Shown piece by piece: positions 25,191 through 35,005 of a DNA stretch of 64,000 bases. The notes under the pieces were generated by a model. That model ran no database searches. It was not told where the DNA came from and was given only the letters and a program-made list of their open reading frames with translations. The stretch is taken from contig NZ_LMRT01000016.1 of assembly GCF_001426225.1 (NCBI RefSeq), positions 1 to 64,000 of the forward strand, written 5' to 3'. Source of the DNA: Allobosea sp. Leaf344 (GTDB lineage: Bacteria > Pseudomonadota > Alphaproteobacteria > Rhizobiales > Beijerinckiaceae). A program made the translations under genes and the position numbers. Positions within the stretch are counted from its first letter, which is position 1. Each line of letters starts with the position of its first letter.

Positions 25191-26504
25191 ATGGCCGACG
25201 CCGCCTGGCCGGCCGCGGCGAGGTTCCGCCCCAGCCCGCGCTTCGCGCAGCTCGGCCCGCTCACCGGCAGCGGGCTCGTCCTCACCGTGCTGCTGCTCTA
25301 CGGCGTCTCGGGCGGGATGCTCTGGACCTTCGGCTATAATTACGACGGGCTGACCGGCGGGGCCGCGACCAAGATCCATCCCTCGACCTATCTGCTCGTC
25401 GCGCTGTTCGGCTGGAGCTTGCTCGCCAGCGGCGATCCGGTGCGCCGCTTCGTTCATCTCGCGGCGCTGCGGCCGGCCAGCCTGGTGATGGCAGTCACTG
25501 CCGTGCTGGTGCTGGCGGTGTTCGTGCTGCGCCAGACGCCGGGAATGGCCGGGCTGCTCGACACCTTCTTCGCGCCGGCCCTGCTGGTGATGCTGATGGC
25601 GGATGCCGATGATCGGGTGATGAGGCGGATGGAGGGCGCGCTGCATGTCGTGATGACCGCCAATGCGCTGCTCGGCCTCTATGAGTTCGTCACCGGCAAT
25701 CTGATCTTCCCCTATCGCTTCGACGGCGCGGTGTTCGAGACCGATCTGCGCTCGGCGGCGCTGCAGGGGCACCCGCTGGTCAATGCGATGATGACCGCCT
25801 GCTATCTGATGGCGCTGCTGAGCGGCGCCCGGACCTTGCCGGACCGGCTGCGCTACGTGCTCATCGGCCTGCAATCGGCGGCGCTCGTCGTGTTCGGCGG
25901 ACGCGCGGCCCTGCTCGCCTCGCTGCTGTTCGGCGGCGGCTACGGGCTCTTCGCGCTGATGCGGCAGCTCGCCTCCGGCCGGCTGCCGCTGCTCGCGGCC
26001 GCGGCCGGGGCGGTGATGCTGGCGCTGATGCCGATCTCGCTCGGGGTGCTCTGGTCCAGCGGCTTCTTCGACGCGCTGCTGTCGCGGTTCATCTCGGATG
26101 GCGGCAGCGCCAATGCCCGCATGGAGATGTTCGAGCTGGTCAGGATCATCCCGCTGCGCGACCTGATCGTCGGTCCCGATGTCGAGTGGGTGGAATCGCT
26201 GCGCCGCATCCACGGGCTGGAATGGGGGATCGAGAACCCCTTCATCAAGATGATGCTGTATCAGGGCGTGCTGGTGACGCTGCTCCTGGCCGTGACCTTC
26301 TCCCTCTTCATCCGCGAATTCGCGAAGCAATGCGCGAGGGGCGTCTGGCTGCCGATGGTGGTCTGGCTGATCCTGCTGAACGCGGCCGAGACCGTCGCGT
26401 CGAAGACGACGATGCCGGCGAAATTCGCGCTGATCGTCCTGTGCCTGCACCGCCTGCCGCCACGGCCGGTCAGCCCCGAGGCATGGCGAGGCCCAGCGCG
26501 CTGA
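25191..26504 (+). CDS. VpsF-like polysaccharide polymerase/O-antigen-ligase-type membrane protein
   Basis: This 437-residue polytopic membrane protein probably polymerises or ligates exopolysaccharide repeats. Around ten hydrophobic helices are visible, with the VpsF-like elements NYDGLTGGAATKIHPSTYLL, LRSAALQGHPLVNAMMTA and GGRAALLA before a periplasmic loop. The ATG at 25191 is one base after the Wzc-like stop, so the two form an operon. Its 3' end overlaps the convergent GH5 gene by 35 bases. Confidence 0.85.
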   Translation: MADAAWPAAARFRPSPRFAQLGPLTGSGLVLTVLLLYGVSGGMLWTFGYNYDGLTGGAATKIHPSTYLLVALFGWSLLASGDPVRRFVHLAALRPASLVMAVTAVLVLAVFVLRQTPGMAGLLDTFFAPALLVMLMADADDRVMRRMEGALHVVMTANALLGLYEFVTGNLIFPYRFDGAVFETDLRSAALQGHPLVNAMMTACYLMALLSGARTLPDRLRYVLIGLQSAALVVFGGRAALLASLLFGGGYGLFALMRQLASGRLPLLAAAAGAVMLALMPISLGVLWSSGFFDALLSRFISDGGSANARMEMFELVRIIPLRDLIVGPDVEWVESLRRIHGLEWGIENPFIKMMLYQGVLVTLLLAVTFSLFIREFAKQCARGVWLPMVVWLILLNAAETVASKTTMPAKFALIVLCLHRLPPRPVSPEAWRGPAR

Positions 26505-27720
26505 CGATCGCGGGATCGAAGGCCCGGCTCGTATCCTCGATCATGCCCATGCCGTCGAAAGCGTTCCAGAACGCCCAGGGGAAGCCGAAGGCTTCGGCGC
26601 TGCTGCGCACGTCACGGATATAGCGCGCCCTGTCCGCCGCCGCGGCCGCGACATAGCGGGCATCGCTGCGCAGCGCGCCGAACTCGCCCATCAGGATGCG
26701 GGCCGGCGCGATGCCGTGGCGATCGCCCCAGGCCTTCACCGAGGCGAGGTAGCGGTCGATGAAGGGGCGGGCGGGGTCGGCGTCGAAATAGACCTTCAGC
26801 ACGCGCTCGGTCTCTTCATAGGCGCTGCGCTTCTGCACTGCGGATCTCTCGGCATCCTGGTCCATCCGCCGCCGCACCGCCGCCAGTGTGGTCGCGAGCG
26901 AACCTTCCGAGGCCGGCCAGGGCACGGAGTTGAGGGCACGATAGACCGGCTCCTGCATCCAGGGCGCGCCCTGATGGCTGAACAGATAGGGCTCGTAGAA
27001 ATGGAAGGTGAACAGCAGCGGCGCGAAACCCTGCAGGGGCTGCGGATCCAGGGCCAGGAGCCCCGCCACCATGCTGCCGCAGCCGCCCGTCGCCACCAGG
27101 GTGAGATTCGGCGCTCGACTTCGCGCGGCCGCGAGCAGGCCATGCTGGATCATGGGCCAGCCGGCCTCGCTGCAACCCTGCGGCGGCTCGTTGACCGGTT
27201 CCAGCGCGACCCTCGAGGCATCGAAGCCGGAGAGCATCCCGGCGCAATCGGCGACGAAGGCCCGGTAGGCGGGCAGGCCCGGCACTTCCGGCGTGGCGTA
27301 GAGCCGCGTCGGGTTCCAGTGATGGGTCGCCCCATTGGCCTGGATGTTCAAGACCAGCGACAGACCGGCTGCGAGCGTCGCCGCGACGGCAGCGCGCAAT
27401 TGCGCCATCAGCTCCGCCCGCTCTTTCGGCGCGCCGGCCAGGAAGGGTCCGGGATCGACCGGCAGCCTGGCGAAATCGAGGCCGCTGGCGCGCAACCGGT
27501 CGAGGTCGTGCGGCGTCGGGACCGGGCGCTGGAGCTGGTAGGGCGGCCAGGCGTAATCGGTGCGCGGCGCGGGAAATTCGCGCGTCAGCGAGAACCAGGG
27601 CCAGAGATTGACCCCGCGCCTCAGGGAGAAGACCGGCGCGCCGGGCCTGCTCTGCGCGCCGGCGCCCTGTGCGAGCGCCGTGGCGGCCGAGGCCAGCAAG
27701 GCGCGGCGCGAGAGGCTCAC
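26470..27720 (-). CDS. Glycoside hydrolase family 5, exported
   Basis: This 416-residue endoglycanase-like enzyme probably trims or releases the exopolysaccharide. It starts with a Tat-like signal, MSLSRRALLASAATALAQGAGA. The (beta/alpha)8 domain has the acid/base block VALEPVNEPPQG and the nucleophile block RILMGEFGALR, both typical of GH5. FHFYEPYLFSHQGAPW is another family block. Its start is 4 bases from the stop of the upstream glycosyltransferase gene on the same strand, so they are coupled. It converges with and overlaps the VpsF-like gene. Confidence 0.87.
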   Translation of the reverse strand: MSLSRRALLASAATALAQGAGAQSRPGAPVFSLRRGVNLWPWFSLTREFPAPRTDYAWPPYQLQRPVPTPHDLDRLRASGLDFARLPVDPGPFLAGAPKERAELMAQLRAAVAATLAAGLSLVLNIQANGATHHWNPTRLYATPEVPGLPAYRAFVADCAGMLSGFDASRVALEPVNEPPQGCSEAGWPMIQHGLLAAARSRAPNLTLVATGGCGSMVAGLLALDPQPLQGFAPLLFTFHFYEPYLFSHQGAPWMQEPVYRALNSVPWPASEGSLATTLAAVRRRMDQDAERSAVQKRSAYEETERVLKVYFDADPARPFIDRYLASVKAWGDRHGIAPARILMGEFGALRSDARYVAAAAADRARYIRDVRSSAEAFGFPWAFWNAFDGMGMIEDTSRAFDPAIVSALGLAMPRG

Positions 27721-28874
27721 ACGCGCTGCTCCGCGGCGATCGCGGCCTGGCTGCCGCCGGCCAGGAAGCGGCGCGCCGCGCTCTCATACTGCGCCAGGAT
27801 CGGTCCCCAGCTGAACTCCTCCACCGCGCGCAGCCGGGCCGCTTCGGAGAGGCGCGCTACGAGCGCGTCATCCTGCAGGAGCTGCTGCATCAGATCGGCG
27901 CAGCTCGCGGCATCCTTGAAGAACAGCCCGGCCGCCCCGGCCGTCCAGCGGTTGTAGACATTGTCATGGGCGATCACCGCATTGCCGGCCCAGAGCGCCT
28001 CGACCAGCGAGGGGTTGGTGCCGCCGACGGTATGGCCATGGACATAGGCGCGGGCGTGGTAGCGCAGCGCCTGCACCGTCGCCCCGTCATAGATCGCGCC
28101 GGGGAACACCACCTCCGCGCTCGCCGCGGCGCGAACCGCGTTGTGATAGGCGTTGTCGGGATCGAAATTGCCGAGCACCACGAGTTTCGCGCCGCGCGGG
28201 CGCTGCGAAAAGGCCTGGACCAGTGGCAGGATGGAATTGTCCGGTTCGATCCGGGCGATGGAGACGAGATAGCCGCCGGGCTCCAGCCCGAGAGCTCGGA
28301 CGGGGGCCTCCGGGGCGGCCGCGACCGGCACGCCGCCATAGGGGATCATCGCGATCGCCCGGCGCGAGCGACGGGTGGCGAGGTGGTCGGCGATGGCCGG
28401 GTGGTCGGCGATCAGCAGATGCGAGGACCAGGCCGCGATCCATTCATTGACCCAGAACCAGGCCCTGATCGGCTTCGACCATTTCGGGCGGCGCCATTCG
28501 ATACCGTCCATATTGGTGACGATCTTGCGGCCGCGCAGGCGCAGATAGGGCAGATAGAGCCCGCTATTATAGCCCAGCACCAGGCTCACCGCCTGGCGCG
28601 ACGCGGCGTGGTGAACGCTGATCGCATCGAATTCGAGCGTCGCCCGCGGCCCTTTCGACGAGACCTGGATCTTGATCAGCTCGATCCCGCGCCAGTGTTC
28701 GCTGCGGATGCGCCGATCGACCTGCGCGACGTCCTCCTGGCAATAGACGCCGACATTCCAGCCGCGCTCGGCGAGATACAGCGCCAGATGCTCGGCGAAG
28801 GTCTCGAACCCGCCATGGGAGGCCGGGATGCCGCGCGTGCCGAGGATCAGCAGCGAGGGTCTGTCAGCTGTCAT
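27717..28874 (-). CDS. Glycosyltransferase with DUF1972 N-terminal domain
   Basis: This 385-residue GT-B glycosyltransferase starts MTADRPSLLILGTRGIPASHGGFETFAEHLALYLAERGWNVGVYCQ, the DUF1972 signature found in rhamnosyl- and related transferases. The C-terminal GT4 donor-binding region includes VSIARIEPDNSILPLV and the GGTNPSLVEALWAGNAVIAHD segment, with the EX7E-type glutamate. The ATG at 28874 is chosen over 28892 because conserved sequence begins there. It is coupled to the GH5 gene and presumably builds the same polymer. Confidence 0.88.
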   Translation of the reverse strand: MTADRPSLLILGTRGIPASHGGFETFAEHLALYLAERGWNVGVYCQEDVAQVDRRIRSEHWRGIELIKIQVSSKGPRATLEFDAISVHHAASRQAVSLVLGYNSGLYLPYLRLRGRKIVTNMDGIEWRRPKWSKPIRAWFWVNEWIAAWSSHLLIADHPAIADHLATRRSRRAIAMIPYGGVPVAAAPEAPVRALGLEPGGYLVSIARIEPDNSILPLVQAFSQRPRGAKLVVLGNFDPDNAYHNAVRAAASAEVVFPGAIYDGATVQALRYHARAYVHGHTVGGTNPSLVEALWAGNAVIAHDNVYNRWTAGAAGLFFKDAASCADLMQQLLQDDALVARLSEAARLRAVEEFSWGPILAQYESAARRFLAGGSQAAIAAEQRV

Positions 28875-29029
28875 GGCCGCTTCCGTGCGCATCGGTCTTC
28901 AGACGGCGATAGAGAGCTTTCAGCGATTAAGAAGTCATAAAAAGCCAGGCGCCTAGAGTGCGGCGAGGTCAACGGATCGTCAGCGCGACGAGGCTGTGCC
29001 AGGACGGCCGCGATGGCTGCGTCGGGACG

Positions 29030-30172
29030 ATGAGGATGAGCCTGCCTTTGCGGATCGCCTGCGTGCACCAGGGCTATGAGCTCTACGGCTCCGATCGCTG
29101 CTTCGTCGAAAGCGTCGCCGCGCTGCGGCAGGCCTATCCGGGCGCCGAGATCGAGGTGGTGCTGCCGCGCCCCGGGCCGATCCTCGCCCTGCTCACGCCG
29201 CTGGCCGACCGGATCCTCTACGAGCCGCTCTGGGTGCTGCGCCGCAAGACGATGTGGCGGCTGCTGACGCTCGGGCTGGCCGCGCTGCCGGCGGCGTTGT
29301 GGCGCGCCGGGCGCCGGATGCGGCGCAGCGACCTCGTCTACATCAACACCGCCGTCATCGCCGATTACGCGCTCGCCGCCCGGTTCTTCCCGGATAAGAC
29401 GCTGCTGCATATCCACGAGATCGCGGAAGGCGGCGCCGCGCGCATCCTGCAGGGGCTGGTGGCGTGGAGCGGCAGCGCCGTGATCTTCAACTCGCAGGCG
29501 ACGCGCGCCGCCTATGCGCTGGCGCCCACGCGCAAGGCGCAGGTGATCTATAACGGCATCGCCGGGCCAGCGGCGCCGGAGCCGGTCGGCTATGATGGCG
29601 AGCGCCCGCTGCGCGTGCTGATGCTGGGGCGGATCGGGCCGATCAAGGGGCAGGAGGTGCTGCTCGCCGCGATCGCGGGGCTTCCCGCCGGGCTGCGTCC
29701 GCGGATCGAGGCGCGGCTCGTCGGGAGCGCCTTCGAGAGCGACGAGCGCGAGCGGGCGCTGCATGCGCTGGTACGGGATCTCGGCCTGGCGCAGACGGTT
29801 ACGATCGAGCCGTTCAGCGACGATCCGAGCCCGCTCTATCGCTGGGCCGACATCGTCTGCGTGCCGTCCCGCAAGCCGGAATCGCTCGGCCGCGTCGCGA
29901 TCGAGGCGATGGCCTGGGGACGTCCGCCGATCGTCTCCGCCATCGGCGGGCTGGTCGAGGTCGTCGATGGCGGGCGCGCCGGCTGGCTCGTCCCGCCGGG
30001 CGAGCCGGAGCCGCTGACGGCGCGGCTGGCGGAGCTGATCACGACGCCGTCGCTGCTGGCGCCGATGGCCGCGGCCGGCCGGTCGCGCTTCGAGACGGTG
30101 TTCAGCGCCGAGGTCGCCGCCGAGGCGATCGCCGCAGCCGCCGCGAGCCTGCTGGCGCGTCCGCCACGCTGA
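29030..30172 (+). CDS. Glycosyltransferase family 4-like
   Basis: This 380-residue GT-B enzyme begins LPLRIACVHQGYELYGSDRCFVESVAALRQAYPGAEIEVVLPRPG. The C-terminal domain has LRVLMLGRIGPIKGQEVLLAAIAGL and VPSRKPESLGRVAIEAMAWGRPPIVSAIGGLVEVV, a clear GT4 donor-binding block. Two ATGs in tandem (29030 and 29036) are both possible starts; the frame reaches 28958. It is divergent from the DUF1972-type glycosyltransferase. Sugar specificity is unknown. Confidence 0.9.
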   Translation: MRMSLPLRIACVHQGYELYGSDRCFVESVAALRQAYPGAEIEVVLPRPGPILALLTPLADRILYEPLWVLRRKTMWRLLTLGLAALPAALWRAGRRMRRSDLVYINTAVIADYALAARFFPDKTLLHIHEIAEGGAARILQGLVAWSGSAVIFNSQATRAAYALAPTRKAQVIYNGIAGPAAPEPVGYDGERPLRVLMLGRIGPIKGQEVLLAAIAGLPAGLRPRIEARLVGSAFESDERERALHALVRDLGLAQTVTIEPFSDDPSPLYRWADIVCVPSRKPESLGRVAIEAMAWGRPPIVSAIGGLVEVVDGGRAGWLVPPGEPEPLTARLAELITTPSLLAPMAAAGRSRFETVFSAEVAAEAIAAAAASLLARPPR

Positions 30173-30297
30173 GAGCCGGCCTAGCAGGAGGTGGCCAGAG
30201 CTGCTCGCTGACCCTTTGCAATCCGATCGGGACCCCGAGCATTGCGCCTGCGGCCGAAGCTTCCTAGGCTTCCCCAGCGGAATGTCGGGGATGCGAA

Positions 30298-31302
30298 ATG
30301 TGCGAGAGCGGCCATGAGTCTTCGACGGTCGGTGCCGGAGCCTTCCAGATCGCCGGATCGATCAGCTATGACGAGATCGCCGCCCGTCTCGGACGCGGGC
30401 ATTATTTCGACTTCAGCGGTTTTCCCCGGCAGCGCTGGTCGACCCTGCCTTTCGCGCGAGGACGCTACTGGCTGGAGCCGGTGCGACCGGACATTCATCT
30501 CACCGGCTGCGATTTCGAATATCTCGGCGAGGAACGGATCGTCGGGCGCTGGCGGCCGAGCCTGTTCGTCGGGGTGCTGACCGGCGGCGAGCATAGCGGT
30601 TTCATCGGCGGCCGCTCCGTGGCCGGCCAGCGCATCGGGATCCCGACGCTGTTCGGAGTCGGCGACGAGGTCGAGATCACATCGGGACAGAGACGCGGCC
30701 AGATCTGCCGGATGACGGGTTTTCACGTCGGCGCCGCGTTCCTGCACGGGCTGGCGGAGGAGAGCGGCTGTCATGGTCGCGGCCTCGCGCATCTGCTCGC
30801 GGACGGCCTCTCCTTCCGCGAGATCGAGCACAGCGCCGCGCTGCGCATCCTGCTGTGCCAGCTCGCCGACAATCCCTATCACGGGGCGCTCGGGCGGCTC
30901 TATGCGGAGAGCCGCATCCTGTCGGCCCTGGTCGAGCTCGAGCAGGTTCTGTGCGACGCGCAGGGCGGCAGCATTCCCGATCTGTCGCGCAGCCATCGCG
31001 ACCATGCCGAACAGGCCCGGCTGCTGCTCGACGCGCAGCTCGCCGACCCGCCGAGCATTCCCGATCTCGCCCGGACGGTCGGCCTCAACGAGACCGCCCT
31101 GCGCCGCAGCTTCAAGCGCGCCTTCGGCACCACGATCATCGATTATCTCCGCGACCGCCGGCTCGAAATCGCGCGGATGCTGGTCCGCCAGCGCAGCCTC
31201 TCGGTGGCGAGCATCGCCTATCGGGTCGGCTTCAGCAGCCCGGCGAATTTCGCGACCGCCTATCGGCGCCGCTTCGGCTGTCCGCCGTCCCAGGATTTTT
31301 AA
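30298..31302 (+). CDS. AraC-family regulator of siderophore uptake (YbtA/PchR-like)
   Basis: This 334-residue transcription activator has a poorly conserved N-terminal sensor domain. A C-terminal double HTH (about 240-332) includes SIPDLARTVGLNETALRRSFKRAFG and LSVASIAYRVGFSSPANFATAYRRRFGCPP. It lies directly upstream of the ABC, MFS and TonB-receptor genes, as ybtA and pchR do, so it probably senses the ferric siderophore and activates the operon. The first 20 residues are not typical and a later start is possible. Confidence 0.88.
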   Translation: MCESGHESSTVGAGAFQIAGSISYDEIAARLGRGHYFDFSGFPRQRWSTLPFARGRYWLEPVRPDIHLTGCDFEYLGEERIVGRWRPSLFVGVLTGGEHSGFIGGRSVAGQRIGIPTLFGVGDEVEITSGQRRGQICRMTGFHVGAAFLHGLAEESGCHGRGLAHLLADGLSFREIEHSAALRILLCQLADNPYHGALGRLYAESRILSALVELEQVLCDAQGGSIPDLSRSHRDHAEQARLLLDAQLADPPSIPDLARTVGLNETALRRSFKRAFGTTIIDYLRDRRLEIARMLVRQRSLSVASIAYRVGFSSPANFATAYRRRFGCPPSQDF

Positions 31303-31421
31303 CGCTTCCAGGGCGTTCGCAGCCGCAAAGGAAAAAGCCCGCGGCGCAAAAGCCGGGCGCGTAGAGCCGGTCCCGCACGCATCCTAGAACCGCCGCAGGT
31401 TCAGCGGCTCAGGGTTCTCCG

Positions 31422-33278
31422 GTGACGGCAGCACAGTCCGAGATCAGCGGCGCCGGCTCTCGCGAGGCCGCCGGCAAGGCGGCCGCGGCGCCGGTTTCCC
31501 TCATCGCGATCGCGGGCAGGCTGATCGGGATGATGCGCCGGCGGCGCGGGCTGCTCCTGCTCTCCGTGCTCTGCAGCACCGGGGCGGCGATCGCGTCGCT
31601 GCTGCCCTATGCCGCGGTGGCGCTGGCGCTGGCCGCGCTGCTCGGCGGCACGGCGAGCCCCGAGGATCTGGTGCGGCTGGGCCTGCTGGCGCTGGCCGGC
31701 GTCCTCGGCCGCCAGCTCCTGTTCGGCGTGGCGACGCTGCTGTCGCACCAGATCGCCTTCGCCACGCAGGAGGAGTTGCGGTTGCAGCTCGCCGGCCGGC
31801 TGGCGCGGCTGCCGCTCGGCTTCTTCGACGGCGTCAGCAAGGGCGAGCTGCGGACCGTGCTGCTCGACGATGTCGAAGCGGTCGAGGACGGCATGGCCCA
31901 TCTCGCGCCGGAACTCAGCGCCGCGATCGTCGCGCCCTGTCTCGCCGTGCTGGTGCTCGCGCTGATCGATTGGCGCCTGACGCTTCTGGCCCTGCTTCCG
32001 CTCGGTCTCGGCCTCGTGCTGATCGGCCGCGTCATGCGCCGGGGCGAGGAGGCGACGCATGATTATTTCGCGATCCAGGCGGCCATGGCCGCGACCGTCG
32101 CGGAGACGGCCGATGGGCTGCCGACGGTGCGGGCTTTCAACCAGGACGGGCAGGCGGCGGCGCGGGCAAGGGTGGTCTTCGCCCAGATGACGGCATTTTC
32201 CGATGCCTGGGCCCGCCGCGCGGTGGTGCCGGGCGCGGTCGCGCAGGTGCTGCTCAGCAGCCATCTCCTGTTCGCCGCACCCGCTGGCCTGCTGATGGCG
32301 GCGGCGGGGCTGATCGAGACGGAGCGGCTCGCCGCCTTCCTGGCCGTGACCTATGGGCTCGGCGACGTCTTCTCCTCGCTGCAAGGCCTCAGCCACAGGC
32401 TGATGAAGCAGGTGGAAATCCTGAACCGGATCGACAGCATTCTCTGCGCGCCGGAGATGCCGATCGCGGCGCGGCCGGCCGTGCCGACCGATGCCTCGGT
32501 CCGATTCGCGGCGGCGAGCTTCAGCTATGGCAGCCGGCGCGTGCTGGACGGGATCGAGCTCGCCGTGGCGCCGGGGCAATGCCTGGCCCTGGTCGGGCCG
32601 AGCGGCTCGGGCAAATCGACCCTGGCCCGGCTGATCGCCCGGTTTCACGATGTCGAGGCCGGGGCGGTCGAGATCGGCGGCGTCGATGTCCGCCAGATCG
32701 CGCCGGACGTGCTGAACGCGCAGATCGGCTTCGTCTTCCAGGAGGTCTTCCTGTTCGCCGGCACGGTGGCGGACAATCTCCGCCTGGCCAGGCCGCAGGC
32801 CTCGGATGCGGAAGTGGTCGCCGCCGCACGTGCCGCCCAGGCCCATGATTTCATCATGGCGCTGCCGAAGGGCTACGACACCCCGCTCGGCGAGCGCGGG
32901 CTCGGATTGTCGACCGGCGAGCGCCAGCGCCTCTCCATCGCCCGCGCCATCCTGAAGGATGCGCCGATCCTGGTTCTGGACGAGGCCACGGCCTTCGCCG
33001 ATCCGGAAAACGAGACGCTGATCCAGGACGCGATCGCGGCTTTGGCCGAGCGGCGCACGCTGATCGTCATCGCACACCGCCTGCACACCATCGCGCGGGC
33101 CGACATGATCGCCGTGCTGAACGAGGGGCAGCTCGCCGAGCTCGGCCCGCATGAGGCGCTTCTGGCCCAGGACGGGCTCTACGCCGCGATTTGGCGGGCC
33201 CAGGAGGAGGTGCGCCGCCACCGCCATGCCGGCGGGCCCGGCCCGCTCGCGGCGCTGCAGGAGGATCACCGGGCATGA
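31422..33278 (+). CDS. ABC half-transporter for ferric siderophore (YbtP/IrtA-like)
   Basis: This 618-residue fused permease/ATPase of the exporter fold belongs to the group that imports ferric siderophores (YbtP, IrtA). About six membrane helices precede the ATPase domain. Walker A is LVGPSGSGKSTL, the signature is LSTGERQRLSIARAI with Thr at the second position, Walker B is PILVLDEATAFADPE, and the H-loop is VIAHRLHTI. The start codon is GTG at 31422. The next half-transporter starts inside its stop region (ATGA at 33275), so the two probably form a heterodimer. Confidence 0.88.
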   Translation: MTAAQSEISGAGSREAAGKAAAAPVSLIAIAGRLIGMMRRRRGLLLLSVLCSTGAAIASLLPYAAVALALAALLGGTASPEDLVRLGLLALAGVLGRQLLFGVATLLSHQIAFATQEELRLQLAGRLARLPLGFFDGVSKGELRTVLLDDVEAVEDGMAHLAPELSAAIVAPCLAVLVLALIDWRLTLLALLPLGLGLVLIGRVMRRGEEATHDYFAIQAAMAATVAETADGLPTVRAFNQDGQAAARARVVFAQMTAFSDAWARRAVVPGAVAQVLLSSHLLFAAPAGLLMAAAGLIETERLAAFLAVTYGLGDVFSSLQGLSHRLMKQVEILNRIDSILCAPEMPIAARPAVPTDASVRFAAASFSYGSRRVLDGIELAVAPGQCLALVGPSGSGKSTLARLIARFHDVEAGAVEIGGVDVRQIAPDVLNAQIGFVFQEVFLFAGTVADNLRLARPQASDAEVVAAARAAQAHDFIMALPKGYDTPLGERGLGLSTGERQRLSIARAILKDAPILVLDEATAFADPENETLIQDAIAALAERRTLIVIAHRLHTIARADMIAVLNEGQLAELGPHEALLAQDGLYAAIWRAQEEVRRHRHAGGPGPLAALQEDHRA

Positions 33279-35005
33279 CGCTCCTGTCCCTGCTCCTCGC
33301 TCATCTCGGCTCGGCGCGCCCGGCCTTCTTCCGCGCCATGATCCTGACCGCCGTCGAGGGGCTCGCCGCGGCGCTGCCGGCGCTGATCGTCGCCTTCGGG
33401 CTGTTGCGCCTGCGGCAGGACGGTGCCGACGTCATGGCGCTGCTGCCCTATGCGCTGGCGGTGCCGGCGGCGGTGGCGCTGCGCATCCTGGCGATCCGCG
33501 GCGCCTGGCGCGACGGGTTCCGCGCCGGCAATGCGGTGACCGAATCGATCCGCAATCGCCTGCTCGACCAGATGCGGGCCGTGCCGATCAGCGTGCTGCA
33601 GCGCTGGAGCGCCGCGAAACTCGCCACGCTGTTCACCGAAGACGGACGCTGGATCAACGAGATCTCGACCTTCAATCTGAACCGGCTTCTCGGCGGGCTC
33701 GCCGCCGGGCTGACGCTGCTGTTTTGCATCGTCGTGCTCGACGCGGTCACGGCCGCTGCCGTGCTGCTCGCCTTCGGGCTCGGGCTGATCGCCATGCCGC
33801 TGTCCGGGCGCCTGCTGAAGCGGCTGCTCTCGACGCGCAATGCCGAGGTGGCGCGCCTGAACCAGGCGATCGGCGAATATGGCGAGGGCATCGCCGTGTT
33901 CCGGTCCTTCTGCGCCGGCGACGAGGCCTTTGCCCGGCTGGCGGCGGCGGCCCGCCGGATGCTCAGCCTGATGCAGGGCTCGGTGGCGCAGGTCGTCGCG
34001 CTGGAAGCCCTCGCCATCGTCGCGATGGCGCTGGCGCTGCCCCTGGCGCTGCTCGCCTTCGGCCTGCGCGGCGAGGCCGGCCTGTCGCTGTCGCTGGTGC
34101 CGGCCTTCTTCCTCGCCCTCGCGGCGAGCCATGCGCTCGCCGCGGCCGTGCTGCCGCAAGCGCTGCTGATCCGGCTGGCTCTGCAGGCCGAGGCGAATAT
34201 AAGGCGCTTCCTGGCCGAGCCGGTGCTGGAAGGCACGGGCTGCGAAGGCGACAGGCCGCTGACGCTGGAGCTCGACCGGGTGCATCTGCGCTATGAGGTC
34301 GGCAAGCCGGAGGCGGTCTGCGACGCGAGCTTCACCGTGAGGCCGGGCGCGACCGTCGCCCTGGTCGGGCCGAGCGGCGCCGGGAAATCGAGCCTGCTCG
34401 CGCTGATGCTGCGTTTCGTCGATCCGACCTCGGGTCGCATCAGTCTCGGCGGCGCCGATCTGACGACGCTCGACCCGGCCAGGGTCCAGGCGCTGATCGG
34501 CTTCGTCAACCAGGACGTCCATCTCTTCCGCGACACGTTGCGCGCCAATCTCCTGCTCGGCGATCCCAAGGCCGGCCCCGAGAAGCTCGCCGCCGCGATC
34601 CGCGCCGCCCGGCTGGAGGAGCTGGTCGCCGCCCTGCCCGACGGGCTCGATACGCGGATCGGGGAGGGCGGGCGCACCCTGTCCGGCGGCGAGCGCCAGC
34701 GCGTCGCGGTCGCGCGGGCCCTGCTCAAGGATGCCCCGATCCTGCTGCTCGACGAGGCTTCCTCGGCGATGGATCCGCTGAACGAGCGCGCGATCCAGCA
34801 GGCGATCGCGGCGCTGGAGGATGGCCGCACCGTCGTGGTCGTGGCGCATCGGCTGCGCAGCATCGCCGCGGCGGACGAGATCCTGGTGATGGAGGCCGGC
34901 CGCATCGTCGAGCGCGGCCGGCACGAGGCGCTGCTGGCGCTGGGCGGGCTCTATGCGCGGCTCTGGACCGTGCAGGACCGGGCGGCCGGCTGGAGGCTGC
35001 GCTGA
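33275..35005 (+). CDS. ABC half-transporter for ferric siderophore (YbtQ/IrtB-like)
   Basis: This 576-residue partner half-transporter starts MTLLSLLLAHLGSARPAFF. The membrane domain is followed by an ATPase with Walker A LVGPSGAGKSSL, signature LSGGERQRVAVARAL, Walker B PILLLDEASSAMDP and H-loop VVAHRLRSI, all intact. Its ATG at 33275 overlaps the upstream stop and its own stop overlaps the ATG of the MFS gene at 35005. Such tight coupling supports a heterodimeric YbtPQ-like importer. Confidence 0.88.
   Translation: MTLLSLLLAHLGSARPAFFRAMILTAVEGLAAALPALIVAFGLLRLRQDGADVMALLPYALAVPAAVALRILAIRGAWRDGFRAGNAVTESIRNRLLDQMRAVPISVLQRWSAAKLATLFTEDGRWINEISTFNLNRLLGGLAAGLTLLFCIVVLDAVTAAAVLLAFGLGLIAMPLSGRLLKRLLSTRNAEVARLNQAIGEYGEGIAVFRSFCAGDEAFARLAAAARRMLSLMQGSVAQVVALEALAIVAMALALPLALLAFGLRGEAGLSLSLVPAFFLALAASHALAAAVLPQALLIRLALQAEANIRRFLAEPVLEGTGCEGDRPLTLELDRVHLRYEVGKPEAVCDASFTVRPGATVALVGPSGAGKSSLLALMLRFVDPTSGRISLGGADLTTLDPARVQALIGFVNQDVHLFRDTLRANLLLGDPKAGPEKLAAAIRAARLEELVAALPDGLDTRIGEGGRTLSGGERQRVAVARALLKDAPILLLDEASSAMDPLNERAIQQAIAALEDGRTVVVVAHRLRSIAAADEILVMEAGRIVERGRHEALLALGGLYARLWTVQDRAAGWRLR

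Noticed and set aside
31337..31358. GCCCGCGGC/GCCGGGC hairpin between the AraC and first ABC gene as a terminator
   Set aside because: The stem has a mismatch and no T-run; it is more likely ordinary GC-rich spacer.
31401..33269. Very long minus-strand open frame (over 600 codons) opposite the first ABC gene
   Set aside because: It is a mirror frame of a high-GC gene; its product is Arg/Gln/Ala-rich without motifs, while the plus strand has complete ABC motifs.
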